Source of the DNA: Treponema sp.
GTDB lineage: Bacteria; Spirochaetota; Spirochaetia; Treponematales; Treponemataceae
NCBI GenBank assembly: GCA_017935745.1
Contig: JAGBGX010000002.1
Location: 1 to 64,000 of the forward strand
Length of the DNA: 64,000 nt
Reading direction: 5' to 3'
Shown here: piece by piece, positions 7,988-16,324 of the stretch
How the letters are laid out: each line of letters begins with the position of its first letter
Numbering within the stretch: position 1 is the first letter of the stretch
The notes under the pieces: generated by a model
Seen by the model: only the letters and a program-made list of their open reading frames with translations
What the model was told of the DNA's origin: nothing
Databases searched by the model: none
Program-made: the position numbers and the translations under genes

Positions 7988-8362
7988 GTGTCTGAATTAC
8001 ATCAGTCTGGTGAAGATTATCTTGAAGCAATTCTTGGATTGGAAAAAGAAAACGGCATTGCCCGTTCTGTTGATGTGGCAAAGCGGCTTGGTGTCTCAAA
8101 GCCGAGCGTAAGCCGTGCCATGAGCATTCTCAAGGAAAACGGATACATTGTCATTGGAAAAATCAATTCCCTTGAGCTGACGGAAAAAGGACGTGAACGG
8201 GCGGAGTCTGTGTACGGCCGCCATGTCCTGCTTACAAAGTTCCTTGAAAAAATCACAGGCGTAAGCAAGAAGCAGGCTGAAGAAAACGCATGCCGGATTG
8301 AGCATTTTATTGATGAAGACATAAAAGCCGGAATTCAAAAATGGATGGAGCAGAATGCATAA
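7988..8362 (+). CDS. DtxR/MntR family metal-dependent transcriptional regulator
   Basis: A 124-residue regulator. The winged helix is clear: SGEDYLEAILGLE, then RSVDVAKRLGVSKPSVSRAMSILKENGYI as the recognition helix, followed by LELTEKGRERAESVYGRH and a dimerisation helix with AEENACRIEHFID, whose Cys, Glu and His are typical metal ligands in the family. The C-terminal SH3-like domain of DtxR is missing, as in MntR. Family members repress Mn or Fe uptake genes when metal is bound. I prefer GTG 7988 (GGAG 7 nt upstream) because the open frame back to 7883 crosses a likely promoter. It overlaps argH by 8 nt, an odd pairing with no obvious metal link. Confidence 0.88.
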   Translation: MSELHQSGEDYLEAILGLEKENGIARSVDVAKRLGVSKPSVSRAMSILKENGYIVIGKINSLELTEKGRERAESVYGRHVLLTKFLEKITGVSKKQAEENACRIEHFIDEDIKAGIQKWMEQNA

Positions 8363-9812
8363 AACGAATGAAAAAAAAGAATCCGAAGCAAAGCACGGAG
8401 CCTTGACAGGCGACAATCATGCAGCTCTTTGGAGCGGGCGTTTTTCAGAAGGGCCTGACGCTGCTGCCGTTGCATTTGAGACTTCAATCCATGTGGACGA
8501 GCGGATGGCGATTGATGATATCCATGGCTCAATTGCTCATGCGTCTATGCTTGGCGAGCAGAAAATCATCTCAAAATCAGAAAGCCGCGAGATTGTGAAC
8601 GGCCTGAAGTCAATTGAAGCAGACTTGAAGTCGGGCGCCTTGCAGATTGACAGCAGTGCGGAAGACATTCATTCCTTTATAGAGGCTGTCCTTACAGACA
8701 GAATCGGGGAGCCGGGAAAAAAGCTTCATACCGGCAGGAGCAGGAACGATCAGATAGCCTTGGACGAGCGGCTGTATTTGCGCCGCACCGTTCCGCGCCT
8801 TCAGAATGAAATTCTTGCGCTTATCCAGACGCTGTGCAAAATTGCATCCCGGCATACGGCGTCTCTGCTTGCAGGCTACACCCACATGCAGCGTGCCCAG
8901 CCTGGAACGCTGGCGCAGCATCTGCTTGCATGGAGCGCTATGCTTGTGCGTGACTGGGAGCGGCTGGAAGATGCGCTTTCCCGCATTCAAAAATCTCCGC
9001 TCGGCTCCGGGGCCTTGCAGGGAAGCACGCTGCCGCTTGACCGGGAGTCTGTTGCAAAGAAGCTTGGTTTTTCGGGAGCTACAGAAAATTCAATTGACTC
9101 TGTTTCTGACAGGGACTATTGCATTGAATTCACGTCCTGCTGCGCTCTGCTTCAAAGCCACTTAAGCCGGATGTGCGAGGAAATTGTCCTGTGGTCAACA
9201 GCGGAATTTTCGTTTGTCAGCCTGAGCGAACGCTGGTCCACCGGCTCTTCAATCATGCCGCAAAAAAAGAACCCTGACTTTGCAGAGCTGATCAGGGGCC
9301 GGACGGGAAAAGTCTACGGTGACTTAATCAGCCTGCTTACAATGGTGAAAGGGCTTCCGCTTGCGTACAACCGCGACCTTCAGGAGGACAAGGAGCCGCT
9401 GTTTGACGCGCTTGACACAGTGGAAGCGAATGTGCAGGTGTTCGGCGCGATGATTTCCTGCGCAACGTGGAATGTTGAAAAAATGGCGGCGAGCTGCACC
9501 GGCGGATATGCAAACGCGACTGATCTGGCGGAATACCTTGTGCGAAAAGGGCTTGCGTTCAGGACTGCGCACGGAGTTGCTGCACGGGCAGTCAGAATGG
9601 CTCTTGATGCGGGGCTTTCAGGAATTGAGGAGCTTTGCATAGAAGAATTCAAGCAGTGCTCCGATCTGATAGAAGATGACATTTATGAGCTTTTAAAGCC
9701 TCTGTCGTGCGTGGAAAACCGGCGGACAGCGGGTTCGCCTTCTTCTGCCTCTGCGGAAATCCAGATAAAAGCGCTTTCTGAATTCTGCGCATCGTCCAAA
9801 AAACGGATATAG
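8355..9812 (+). CDS. argH: Argininosuccinate lyase
   Basis: A 485-residue member of the fumarase/aspartase superfamily that cleaves argininosuccinate to arginine and fumarate. Signatures are LWSGRFSEGPD at the N-terminus, KLHTGRSRNDQIALD, AGYTHMQRAQPGTLAQHL, and the C3-type signature GSSIMPQKKNPDFAELIRGR with the mobile catalytic loop. The N-terminus has about 25 extra lysine- and glutamate-rich residues before the family start. It begins 8 nt inside the dtxR-like gene, so it is translated by coupling. No other arginine-biosynthesis gene is in the window. Confidence 0.96.
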   Translation: MHKTNEKKESEAKHGALTGDNHAALWSGRFSEGPDAAAVAFETSIHVDERMAIDDIHGSIAHASMLGEQKIISKSESREIVNGLKSIEADLKSGALQIDSSAEDIHSFIEAVLTDRIGEPGKKLHTGRSRNDQIALDERLYLRRTVPRLQNEILALIQTLCKIASRHTASLLAGYTHMQRAQPGTLAQHLLAWSAMLVRDWERLEDALSRIQKSPLGSGALQGSTLPLDRESVAKKLGFSGATENSIDSVSDRDYCIEFTSCCALLQSHLSRMCEEIVLWSTAEFSFVSLSERWSTGSSIMPQKKNPDFAELIRGRTGKVYGDLISLLTMVKGLPLAYNRDLQEDKEPLFDALDTVEANVQVFGAMISCATWNVEKMAASCTGGYANATDLAEYLVRKGLAFRTAHGVAARAVRMALDAGLSGIEELCIEEFKQCSDLIEDDIYELLKPLSCVENRRTAGSPSSASAEIQIKALSEFCASSKKRI

Positions 9813-9820
9813 TTCATTTT

Positions 9821-9859
9821 AAAGCATGATGAGCGGCTTTTGTGCTGCCTGCATGCTTT
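9821..9859 (+). terminator. Possible terminator hairpin after argH
   Basis: AAAGCATG (9821-9828) pairs with CATGCTTT (9852-9859) around a 23-nt GC-rich loop. The T-run is short, so termination is uncertain. Confidence 0.3.
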
Positions 9860-9877
9860 CTGTAATAGGAGTTTTGT

Positions 9878-10645
9878 ATGAAAAAAATTGCTGCGCTTGT
9901 GTGCGCCCTGACGGTCTGCCTGACGATGGCCTTTGCGAAAAAAAAGGCGCCGGGAACATTCATTATCGGACTTGACGACTCGTTTCCGCCGCTTGGTTTC
10001 CGCGATGAAAACAATGAGATTGTCGGCTATGACATCGACCTTGCCCGCGAAGTCGCTTCCCGGCTCGGGCTTGCGCTTGTGTGCCAGCCGATTGACTGGT
10101 CTGTAAAGGAAATGGAGCTGAACACCGGAAAAATAGACTGCATCTGGAACGGACTTACTATGACAGCCGAGCGGAAGGCTTCTATGGCCTGCACGGAGCC
10201 GTATCTTGCAAATGCCCAGGTTGTCGTTGTCCGTAACGGCAGCGGAATTGAAAAGCTTGCTGACTTGCAGGGAAAAACTGTCGGTGTGCAGGCAGGCTCG
10301 TCTGCGCAGGATGCCATTGACAATGCAGGGGACTTTAAGAAAAGCCTGAAGAAAATCGTTGAATTCAAGGAAAATATCACGGCACTCAATGACCTTGAAG
10401 TCGGAAACCTTGACGGCGTTGTCATGGATCTTGTTGTCGCGGGCTACAGCATTTCCCAGGGAAACAAGCCGCTTTCCATTTTGTCCGAAAAGCTCGCGCC
10501 TGAGCAGTACGGCGTTGCTTTCAGCCGGAAAAACAAGGCGCTCCGTGACAAAGTGTGGAAGACTTTGAAAGAAATGCAGGCGGACGGAACAGTCTCAAAG
10601 ATTTCCATTAAATGGTTTGGAACGGATATTTCTACAATTAAATAA
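9878..10645 (+). CDS. Polar amino-acid ABC transporter, substrate-binding protein
   Basis: A 255-residue periplasmic binding protein of family 3. The signal peptide runs to about residue 20 (MTVCL...AFA), without a lipobox. The SBP_bac_3 domain begins GTFIIGLDDSFPPLGFRDE and includes GYDIDLAREVASRLG, DCIWNGLTMTAERK and GKTVGVQAGSSAQDA. It delivers a polar amino acid to the permease and ATPase encoded just downstream; the exact substrate cannot be read from the sequence. AGGAG lies 8 nt before ATG 9878. First gene of a three-gene operon. Confidence 0.93.
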   Translation: MKKIAALVCALTVCLTMAFAKKKAPGTFIIGLDDSFPPLGFRDENNEIVGYDIDLAREVASRLGLALVCQPIDWSVKEMELNTGKIDCIWNGLTMTAERKASMACTEPYLANAQVVVVRNGSGIEKLADLQGKTVGVQAGSSAQDAIDNAGDFKKSLKKIVEFKENITALNDLEVGNLDGVVMDLVVAGYSISQGNKPLSILSEKLAPEQYGVAFSRKNKALRDKVWKTLKEMQADGTVSKISIKWFGTDISTIK

Positions 10646-10690
10646 GGCTGAGCGCCGGTTTCCTGCGGGCTTTTGTCCGCGGGAGTTTTT

Positions 10691-11365
10691 ATGATAGAAG
10701 CAGTTGCTGCATATTTTGTAAGAATAAAAATCGGAAAGCTTTTGCTGGCAATGCTGCAAAGCACGCTGGTGAGCCTGGAAGTTTTTTTTCTTACGCTGAT
10801 TTTTTCAATTCCTCTTGCCCTTCTGATCTGCTCCGGGAGAATGTCGCGCATAAAGGCGGTTTCCGGCATTACAAACGTGTTTCTGCTGATAATCCGCGGA
10901 ACGCCTCTGATGCTTCAGCTGATTTTTGTATATTTTGCGCCGCAGATGATTTTTCATGCCGGGCTTGACCGTTTTATCGCGGCGATTGTTGCCATGGTTA
11001 TAAATTACGGGGCGTATTTTGCTGAAATTTACCGCGGCGGAATTCAGTCGGTTTCCCAGGGGCAGTACGAAGCTGCAAAAGTCCTCGGGTTTACAAGAAG
11101 CCAGACATTTTTCAGGATTATTGTTCCGCAGGTTGTAAAGCGGATAATTCCTCCGATGGGAAACGAAGTGATTACGCTTGTAAAGGACACGGCGCTTGTG
11201 CAGGTTCTGGGCGTTGCTGAGCTGTTCCATGTTGCGCAGACTCAGAGCGGCCGGCTTGTGAGCGTGATGCCGCTTTTTATTGCCGGAGTCTTCTACTTTG
11301 TAATGAACTGGGGCGTTTCAAAGGCATTTGATTTTATGGAGAAAAAGCTTGGCTACTACAAGTGA
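10691..11365 (+). CDS. Polar amino-acid ABC transporter, permease
   Basis: A 224-residue inner-membrane permease of the His/Glu/Gln family. It shows the family N-terminal segment [20 protein letters not shown], the [14 protein letters not shown] motif, and the EAA loop [27 protein letters not shown] that contacts the ATPase. About five membrane helices are visible. I use ATG 10691 (GGGAG 5 nt upstream) rather than an upstream TTG. The ATPase gene overlaps its end by 17 nt. Confidence 0.92.
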   Translation: MIEAVAAYFVRIKIGKLLLAMLQSTLVSLEVFFLTLIFSIPLALLICSGRMSRIKAVSGITNVFLLIIRGTPLMLQLIFVYFAPQMIFHAGLDRFIAAIVAMVINYGAYFAEIYRGGIQSVSQGQYEAAKVLGFTRSQTFFRIIVPQVVKRIIPPMGNEVITLVKDTALVQVLGVAELFHVAQTQSGRLVSVMPLFIAGVFYFVMNWGVSKAFDFMEKKLGYYK

Positions 11366-12113
11366 TGAGATAATCAGGGTTGAAAATGTGAGCAAGCAGT
11401 TCGGCAGCCTGGAAGTGCTCAGGGACATTTCCTTTTCCGTTTACAAGGGGGAAGTCCTCGGCATTATCGGGCCGAGCGGAAGCGGAAAGTCCACGCTGCT
11501 GCGCTGCATCTGCCAGCTTGAAACGGTGAGCGGCGGCTCTGTTTCTGTGTGCGGCCGGAGCCTTGTAACGGACGGAGTGTATGCTGAAAAAAGCGAGCTG
11601 CGGAAAATCGGGCTGAATGCGGGGCTTGTGTTTCAGAATTTCAATCTGTTTCCTCATTTTTCAGTTCTGCGCAATATAACAGAAGCCCAGCGGATTGTCC
11701 TTAGAAAAAGCAGCAGGGAAGCGCGCGACACTGCAATGGAGCTTTTAAAGAAAATGAACCTTGAGCAGAAGGCTTTTTCCTATCCGTGCGAGCTTTCCGG
11801 CGGCCAGCAGCAGCGTGTTTCCATTGCGCGCGCCTTGGCGCTGAAGCCGCAGGTTCTGTTTTTTGACGAGCCGACGAGCGCCCTTGATCCTGAGCTTACA
11901 GGAGAAATCCTTTGTGTAATCCGGGGGCTTGCAGGCGAAAAAATGACAATGGTTGTTGTGACGCATGAAATGTCGTTTGCCCGCGACATAAGCGACAAGA
12001 TTATTTTTATGGACGGCGGTGTGATTGTTGAAGAGGGAACGCCTTCCGAAGTTATCTGCGCGCCAAAGGAAGAGAGAACCCGGCTGTTTTTAAAGCGGTT
12101 TAATGAAGCATAA
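11349..12113 (+). CDS. Polar amino-acid ABC transporter, ATP-binding protein
   Basis: A 254-residue ABC ATPase. Walker A is GPSGSGKST, the Q-loop is [15 protein letters not shown], the signature is LSGGQQQR, Walker B is [13 protein letters not shown], and the H-loop is VTHEMSFA, all in GlnQ/HisP style. I choose TTG 11349, where GGAG lies 8 nt upstream inside the permease gene; the frame is also open from TTG 11328. It powers uptake with the two preceding products. Just after its stop begins a repeat-rich intergenic region. Confidence 0.92.
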   Translation: MATTSDEIIRVENVSKQFGSLEVLRDISFSVYKGEVLGIIGPSGSGKSTLLRCICQLETVSGGSVSVCGRSLVTDGVYAEKSELRKIGLNAGLVFQNFNLFPHFSVLRNITEAQRIVLRKSSREARDTAMELLKKMNLEQKAFSYPCELSGGQQQRVSIARALALKPQVLFFDEPTSALDPELTGEILCVIRGLAGEKMTMVVVTHEMSFARDISDKIIFMDGGVIVEEGTPSEVICAPKEERTRLFLKRFNEA

Positions 12114-12125
12114 GCAGCGTTTTGG

Positions 12126-12179
12126 TTCGTGCGGAGGGTTTCATACCCCGACGCTTGCGTCGCGATGAAGGGTATGAAA
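12126..12179 (+). repeat. TTYRTGCGGAGG repeat, copy 2, with nested palindrome
   Basis: TTCGTGCGGAGGGTTTCAT begins 12 nt after the ABC ATPase stop. TTTCATACCC (12139-12148) pairs perfectly with GGGTATGAAA (12170-12179), and inside it CGACGC-TT-GCGTCG (12149-12162) forms a second perfect hairpin. 27 of the first 34 positions match the copy at 29957. Confidence 0.65.
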
Positions 12180-12204
12180 TCCGACTGCAATACCTTATGA
12201 GAAC

Positions 12205-12234
12205 AACAACCTTGATGCTTGCGTCGAGGTTGTT
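12205..12234 (+). repeat. Second variable-arm hairpin with the same GAYGCTTGCGTC core
   Basis: AACAACCT (12205-12212) and AGGTTGTT (12227-12234) flank TGATGCTTGCGTCG. The core is nearly identical to that at 12149-12162, while the outer arms are unrelated but still fully paired. Confidence 0.6.
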
Positions 12235-12236
12235 GA

Positions 12237-12258
12237 TTCGTGCGGAGGTTTTCATCCC
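12237..12258 (+). repeat. TTYRTGCGGAGG intergenic repeat, copy 3
   Basis: TTCGTGCGGAGGTTTTCAT followed by CCC, three bases after the second hairpin and about 76 nt before the tRNA-Asp promoter. A CTGC-AAG-CAG mini-hairpin follows. Confidence 0.6.
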
Positions 12259-12333
12259 TGCGGGGCTGCAAGCAGTACCCCGGCGCAGAGTATCAGGCGG
12301 CGTCTGTTTTCAGCTCGTTTTTTCACTCTGTTA

Positions 12334-12362
12334 TTGACATTTTTTATAGGCTTGTATATAAT
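12334..12362 (+). promoter_or_regulatory. Consensus sigma70 promoter of tRNA-Asp
   Basis: Perfect -35 TTGACA (12334-12339), 17-nt spacer and perfect -10 TATAAT (12357-12362), 15 nt before the tRNA. Confidence 0.93.
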
Positions 12363-12376
12363 AACAGTACCTTTTT

Positions 12377-12450
12377 GGGGTGTTAGCGAAGCTGGTTATC
12401 GCGCTGGCCTGTCACGCCGGAGACCACGGGTTCGAGTCCCGTACATCCCG
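12377..12450 (+). tRNA. tRNA-Asp (anticodon GUC)
   Basis: Acceptor GGGGTGT (12377-12383) pairs with ACATCCC (12443-12449) with one wobble. The anticodon stem CTGGC/GCCGG encloses CTGTCAC with GTC at 12411-12413, and the T arm is ACGGG-TTCGAGT-CCCGT. Discriminator G 12450; CCA not encoded. Confidence 0.97.
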
Positions 12451-12454
12451 CAAG

Positions 12455-12486
12455 AGCATCTGTGTAGACGCAGGTGCTTTTTTTTT
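12455..12486 (+). terminator. Rho-independent terminator of tRNA-Asp
   Basis: Stem AGCATCTGTG (12455-12464) with CGCAGGTGCT (12469-12478), tetraloop TAGA, then nine T. Confidence 0.92.
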
Positions 12487-12580
12487 GCCTTGCAGTGTAC
12501 GCGGGCAACTTGCCCGGGCAGGCTGCAAGATGAGCGGACTTCGGCGCAGAGAGCCGGACTGGAATCTTCCGCACGGATCA

Positions 12581-12768
12581 TTTTAAGGAACGTTTAAACA
12601 CAGCTGCTGAAATGGCGCGGCTGTGTTTAACTTACAGTTTGCGTTGCAAACTAACTTATTGAACTGTCCGCTCACGCGGACGAATTGCAATCCTCGGAAG
12701 TTGTTCTCGCAACGAGCCGCTAGGCGAAGTTTCCAGCGAACTTTCTACGGTGTTGCGTTTTAAGGAAC
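12581..12768 (+). mobile_element. Structured insertion element, copy 1 (upstream of ppaC)
   Basis: A 166-nt insert (12592-12757) flanked by the exact direct repeat TTTTAAGGAAC (12581-12591 and 12758-12768), whose right copy supplies the ppaC ribosome-binding site. Hairpin 1: TTAAACACAGC (12594-12604) with GCTGTGTTTAA (12620-12630), apical loop TGAAATGGC. Hairpin 2: AGTTTGC-GTT-GCAAACT (12636-12652). Next is GTCCGC-TCAC-GCGGAC. The 3' third differs from copies 2 and 3. No open reading frame; it looks like a non-autonomous element. The other copies are at 48992-49165 (reverse) and 53168-53328. Confidence 0.7.
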
Positions 12769-12772
12769 TGGT

Positions 12773-14422
12773 ATGACAAACAAAGTGTATATAATCGGAC
12801 ACAGAAACCCTGACACGGACTCAGTTGTGTCGGCGGCGGCGTATGCACGGCTCAAGCATCTTCTCGGACGGCCTGAGTATGTTGCTGCCCGGGCGGGAAA
12901 CCTTGCGCCCCAGACCGAGTATATTTTCAAGCGGTTCAAGGTTGAGCCGCCCGCGTATATTCCCGATCTCATTCCAAAGACAGAATTCTACATGAACAGA
13001 ACGTATGTTACGGTTGACCAGGACGTTTCGCTGTGGGAAGCCGTTGACAAGATGATAAGCACATCTGCTTCCGTTCTGCCTCTGGTGAATGTTGACGGAA
13101 CGTATCAGGGGCTTTTGAATTACAATGCGTTTGCCCTCAATTCATTTAAAATCCTCAGCCCTAAGCGCGATGACATTTTTTTAACAAGCATCCAGCTCAT
13201 TGAAAAAACTTTGAACGCGGCGCTGATTGTCGGATTTGACACTGAAGACTATTTTAAGTGCTCGATTATGGTGGGCGATGATGACGCGGCCTCGTTCCGA
13301 AGCCTTTTGTGCGAAAAGAAAAGCGAAAACATTGTCGTCATTACCGGGGACCGTGAGGAAATCCAGCGGATTGCAATAGAGGAAAAAGTCCGCGCTGTCA
13401 TTGTGACAAAGGATTATGTGGTGAAAAAAGAGCTGCGGGAGCTTGCGCGGAAAAACCGTGTCTCCGTTTTGTCGGGGCATGACAGCACTGTGACAACCGC
13501 AATGCTCATAGAGTATTCTTCCCCGGTAAGCTCAATGGCTGACACAAAAATTCTGCCGGTAAAGGCAGGCGACAGCGTCCAGAAAATCAGGCCGCAGCTT
13601 GCTCAAAGTCCGGCGCGCTGTCTTCCCGTTGTGGACGATGACTTCAAGGTGATCGGAACTATCAGCGAGAGCGACTTGCTTCATGATGCCACGATTCAAG
13701 TGATTCTTGTTGACCATAATGAGCCTCAGCAGGCAGTGGAAGGAATTGAAAACTACACGATCCAGGAAATAATCGACCACCATAAAATCAGCACGTTTTC
13801 AACAAAAATTCCAATCAACTTTATAAACAAGGCCGTCGGCTCTACAAGCACAATCATTGCAAACCTGTACCGCGAGAACCGGGTTTCAATTCCCAAGGAC
13901 ATGGCGGCGATTCTTTTGTGCGGCATCCTGAGCGACACGCTGATTCTTCAGTCGGCGACAACAACCGAGTACGATGTTCTGACGGCGGAGTATTTGAGCA
14001 GCATCACGGAGCTTGACATAAAGGAGCTTGGCAACGACATCATAAAGAGCGGAAGCCACATCGGCGGGCGTTCTGCGCAGGAAGTCATCCGCCAGGACAT
14101 GAAGGAATATGCGGAAGGAAAGGTGAAGTATTCGGTGAGCCAGATTGAAGTTGACAGCACGCGGGAAATCATAGAGCGGAAGCAGGAATTCCTTGGCTGC
14201 CTGGAAAGCTGCCGCACAGCCAGAGGCGCACTGTTCAGCGCGCTTCTGGTGACAGACATTACAAAGCTCAGCTCCATTCTGTTTATTGCAGGAGATCCGA
14301 AGTTTGAGTCGCTGCTGAATTTTCCAAAGCAGGACGAGCACATTTACTATCTCAAGGACATTGTTTCGCGCAAGAAGCAGCTGATTCCGCTTCTTTCCGA
14401 GCTGACGGCAAAAGCTGTATAA
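12773..14422 (+). CDS. ppaC: Manganese-dependent inorganic pyrophosphatase with CBS and DRTGG domains
   Basis: A 549-residue family II pyrophosphatase. The N-terminal DHH phosphoesterase opens VYIIGHRNPDTDSVVSAAAY; the metal-binding motifs VILVDHNE and EIIDHHK follow after a long insertion. That insertion (about residues 70-300) holds CBS motifs (VDQDVSLWEAVDKM; RCLPVVDDDFKVIGTISESDLL) and a DRTGG-type domain between them, an arrangement regulated by adenine nucleotides in clostridial homologues. The DHHA2 C-terminal domain includes SGSHIGGRSAQEVI. It hydrolyses pyrophosphate in the cytoplasm. Start ATG 12773; AAGGAAC upstream is the right-hand duplicated repeat of the insertion element. Confidence 0.95.
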   Translation: MTNKVYIIGHRNPDTDSVVSAAAYARLKHLLGRPEYVAARAGNLAPQTEYIFKRFKVEPPAYIPDLIPKTEFYMNRTYVTVDQDVSLWEAVDKMISTSASVLPLVNVDGTYQGLLNYNAFALNSFKILSPKRDDIFLTSIQLIEKTLNAALIVGFDTEDYFKCSIMVGDDDAASFRSLLCEKKSENIVVITGDREEIQRIAIEEKVRAVIVTKDYVVKKELRELARKNRVSVLSGHDSTVTTAMLIEYSSPVSSMADTKILPVKAGDSVQKIRPQLAQSPARCLPVVDDDFKVIGTISESDLLHDATIQVILVDHNEPQQAVEGIENYTIQEIIDHHKISTFSTKIPINFINKAVGSTSTIIANLYRENRVSIPKDMAAILLCGILSDTLILQSATTTEYDVLTAEYLSSITELDIKELGNDIIKSGSHIGGRSAQEVIRQDMKEYAEGKVKYSVSQIEVDSTREIIERKQEFLGCLESCRTARGALFSALLVTDITKLSSILFIAGDPKFESLLNFPKQDEHIYYLKDIVSRKKQLIPLLSELTAKAV

Positions 14423-14497
14423 CCTTGGGAAATTTCAGTTGTTCTACTTATATATCTGCTGTGCATTCACGCTGCGGATTTTTTGCGGGAGAAAAAA

Positions 14498-15448
14498 ATG
14501 ATAGAAGTTGAAAATGTGTCGAAGCTGTTCGGCGATTTTCTTGCGGTTGACGGCATAAGTTTTTCCATTCAGACCGGCGAGATTGTGGGGCTTCTGGGAC
14601 CGAACGGAGCCGGAAAGACAACAACGATGCGCATCATCACAGGCTTTCTTGAGGCGGATTCAGGCTCGGTGAAGATAGACGGACTCGATGTCCGCGAGCA
14701 TCCTGTGGAGACAAAGCGAAAAATCGGCTACATGCCGGAAAGCGCGCCGCTGTACAGCGACATGATTGTTGCCGACTATCTTTCGTATGTTGCCGAAATC
14801 GAAGGAAAAAATCCGTGTGAAAAAGTTCCTGAGCTTGCGGATGTATGCGGACTGAAGGAAGTCATGCACAAAAACATCAGCGAGCTGAGCCGCGGAAACA
14901 AGCAGCGTGTGGGGCTTGCCCACGCGCTTATGGGCGAGCCTGAGATTCTGATTTTGGACGAGCCGACGAGCGGACTTGATCCGAACCAGGTGCAGGAAGT
15001 GCGCAGCCTCATAAAAAAAATCGGCGAGACAAGGACAGTCATCATTTCAACTCATATCCTTAGTGAAGTTGAATCCCTGTGCAGCCGGGTCATTATTATT
15101 TCAGGCGGAAAAAAAGTCGCCGACAGCCCGACGGAAGAGCTTCGCAATCACTACGGAAATTCGGCGGAAGTGATTCTGTCTGTTTCCGGCTGTTCTCCTG
15201 AGGAGCTGACAGAAAAACTTGGCGAAGTGAGCGGCGCCTCCTGCATTTCTGTGCGGCAGTCCGGCGGAAAATGCGAGGCAAGCGTTTCCGTGGAAAAAGA
15301 CAGGGAAATACGGCCGGAGCTTGCGGCTGTCTGTGTGCGCAGCGGCTGGCAGCTCTATGAAATGCAGCTTCGGAAGAACAGCCTTGAAGATGTGTTCAGA
15401 AGCATAACATCGTCGGTGTCCGGGCAGGAACCGGCCATGGCAGAATGA
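14498..15448 (+). CDS. ABC transporter ATP-binding protein, Gld/NatA-like
   Basis: A 316-residue ATPase of the ABC-2 exporter class. Walker A is GPNGAGKTT, the signature is LSRGNKQR, Walker B is EILILDEPTSGLD and the H-loop IISTHILSEVE. The C-terminal 90 residues are the extension usual in this class. ATG 14498 is chosen with GGGAG 6 nt upstream; an in-frame TTG lies at 14483. It works with the permease and auxiliary proteins encoded at 15589-18941. The substrate is unknown; relatives are annotated GldA, linked to gliding in Bacteroidetes, but in spirochaetes the role is undefined. Confidence 0.9.
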   Translation: MIEVENVSKLFGDFLAVDGISFSIQTGEIVGLLGPNGAGKTTTMRIITGFLEADSGSVKIDGLDVREHPVETKRKIGYMPESAPLYSDMIVADYLSYVAEIEGKNPCEKVPELADVCGLKEVMHKNISELSRGNKQRVGLAHALMGEPEILILDEPTSGLDPNQVQEVRSLIKKIGETRTVIISTHILSEVESLCSRVIIISGGKKVADSPTEELRNHYGNSAEVILSVSGCSPEELTEKLGEVSGASCISVRQSGGKCEASVSVEKDREIRPELAAVCVRSGWQLYEMQLRKNSLEDVFRSITSSVSGQEPAMAE

Positions 15449-15540
15449 ACGGATGTGGACGCAGAGCATCGGGGTTGAATTCGCTACACGCATAAAGGCG
15501 CTTGTGCTGCAAGTCCGGGCCTGCGGTGCATCATCAGCAA

Positions 15541-15562
15541 AAAACGAAAGGCGGTTCGTTTT
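15541..15562. other. Hairpin between ATPase and permease genes
   Basis: AAAACGAA (15541-15548) and TTCGTTTT (15555-15562) form a perfect 8-bp stem with loop AGGCGG, 27 nt before the permease start. It could modulate relative expression of the two genes. The remainder of the 140-nt gap shows nothing I recognise. Confidence 0.4.
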
Positions 15563-15588
15563 GCCGTCTTACAGGAGTTATAGTCAAA

Positions 15589-16323
15589 ATGAAAAAATCA
15601 AAAACTGTTCCGTGGGCTGTGATTATGAAGCGTGAGCTTTGCGCGTATTTTTCAAGCCCGGTCGCGTATATTGCGGGCGCGCTGTTCCTGCTTTTCAGCG
15701 GGCTGCTGTTCTTTACGGCATTCTTTCTTGTGAACAGGGCTGAGCTGAGAAACTTTTTTGAGCTTTTGCCGCTGCTGTTCAGCTTTTTTATTCCTGCGCT
15801 GACAATGAGAATTTTCAGCGAGGAAAAGAGAAGCGGAACTATGGAAACGCTTGTGACGCTTCCCGTGCGGACAGCTGACATTGCCGCGGGAAAGTATCTT
15901 GCGGCATTGCTGTGCAGTCTCGCGCTTTTTGCACCGACGCTGCTCTATGTTGTTCCCTGCCTGCTGTTTGCATCTTCCGGCGTTGACGCGGGCCCGGTTG
16001 CCGGCGGATACATGGGTGCGGTTTTGCTTGCGTCATCATTTACAGCAATCGGAGTGTTTGCTTCCGCTGTCACAAAAAATCAGATAGTCTCGTTTTTTCT
16101 GGCGTTTGCAATATGCATTTTTCTGACAATGGTTTCGTCATTTGCTGTTTTCCTTCCCGGCTTTCTTGTAAAGGCAGTTTCCTTTGTTTCTGCTTCAAGC
16201 CATTTTCTGTCCGTTTCCCGGGGAATAATCGATTCGCGGGACATTCTGTATTTTCTGTCTGTGACAGCGGTGTTTGTTGCGCTCACTGTCCGCGCTGTCT
16301 CAAATTCAAGGAAAGGATATTGA
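15589..16323 (+). CDS. ABC-2 type permease (GldF-like)
   Basis: A 244-residue membrane protein with six predicted helices in the ABC-2 pattern. It starts MKRELCAYFSSPVAYIAG after a short polar stretch, contains PALTMRIFSEEKRSGTMETL (the conserved amphipathic ERxxGTxExL segment) and ends SNSRKGY. ATG 15589 follows AGGAG at 15573-15577. One base separates its stop codon from the next ATG, so the two are coupled. It is the membrane channel partner of the ATPase encoded upstream. Confidence 0.9.
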   Translation: MKKSKTVPWAVIMKRELCAYFSSPVAYIAGALFLLFSGLLFFTAFFLVNRAELRNFFELLPLLFSFFIPALTMRIFSEEKRSGTMETLVTLPVRTADIAAGKYLAALLCSLALFAPTLLYVVPCLLFASSGVDAGPVAGGYMGAVLLASSFTAIGVFASAVTKNQIVSFFLAFAICIFLTMVSSFAVFLPGFLVKAVSFVSASSHFLSVSRGIIDSRDILYFLSVTAVFVALTVRAVSNSRKGY

Positions 16324-16324
16324 A

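Noticed and set aside
12581-12768. The three-copy element as an integron attC site
   Set aside because: There are no attC-like core sites (GTTRRRY pairs) at the ends, no cassette genes, and the flanking repeats differ in sequence per locus as target duplications do.
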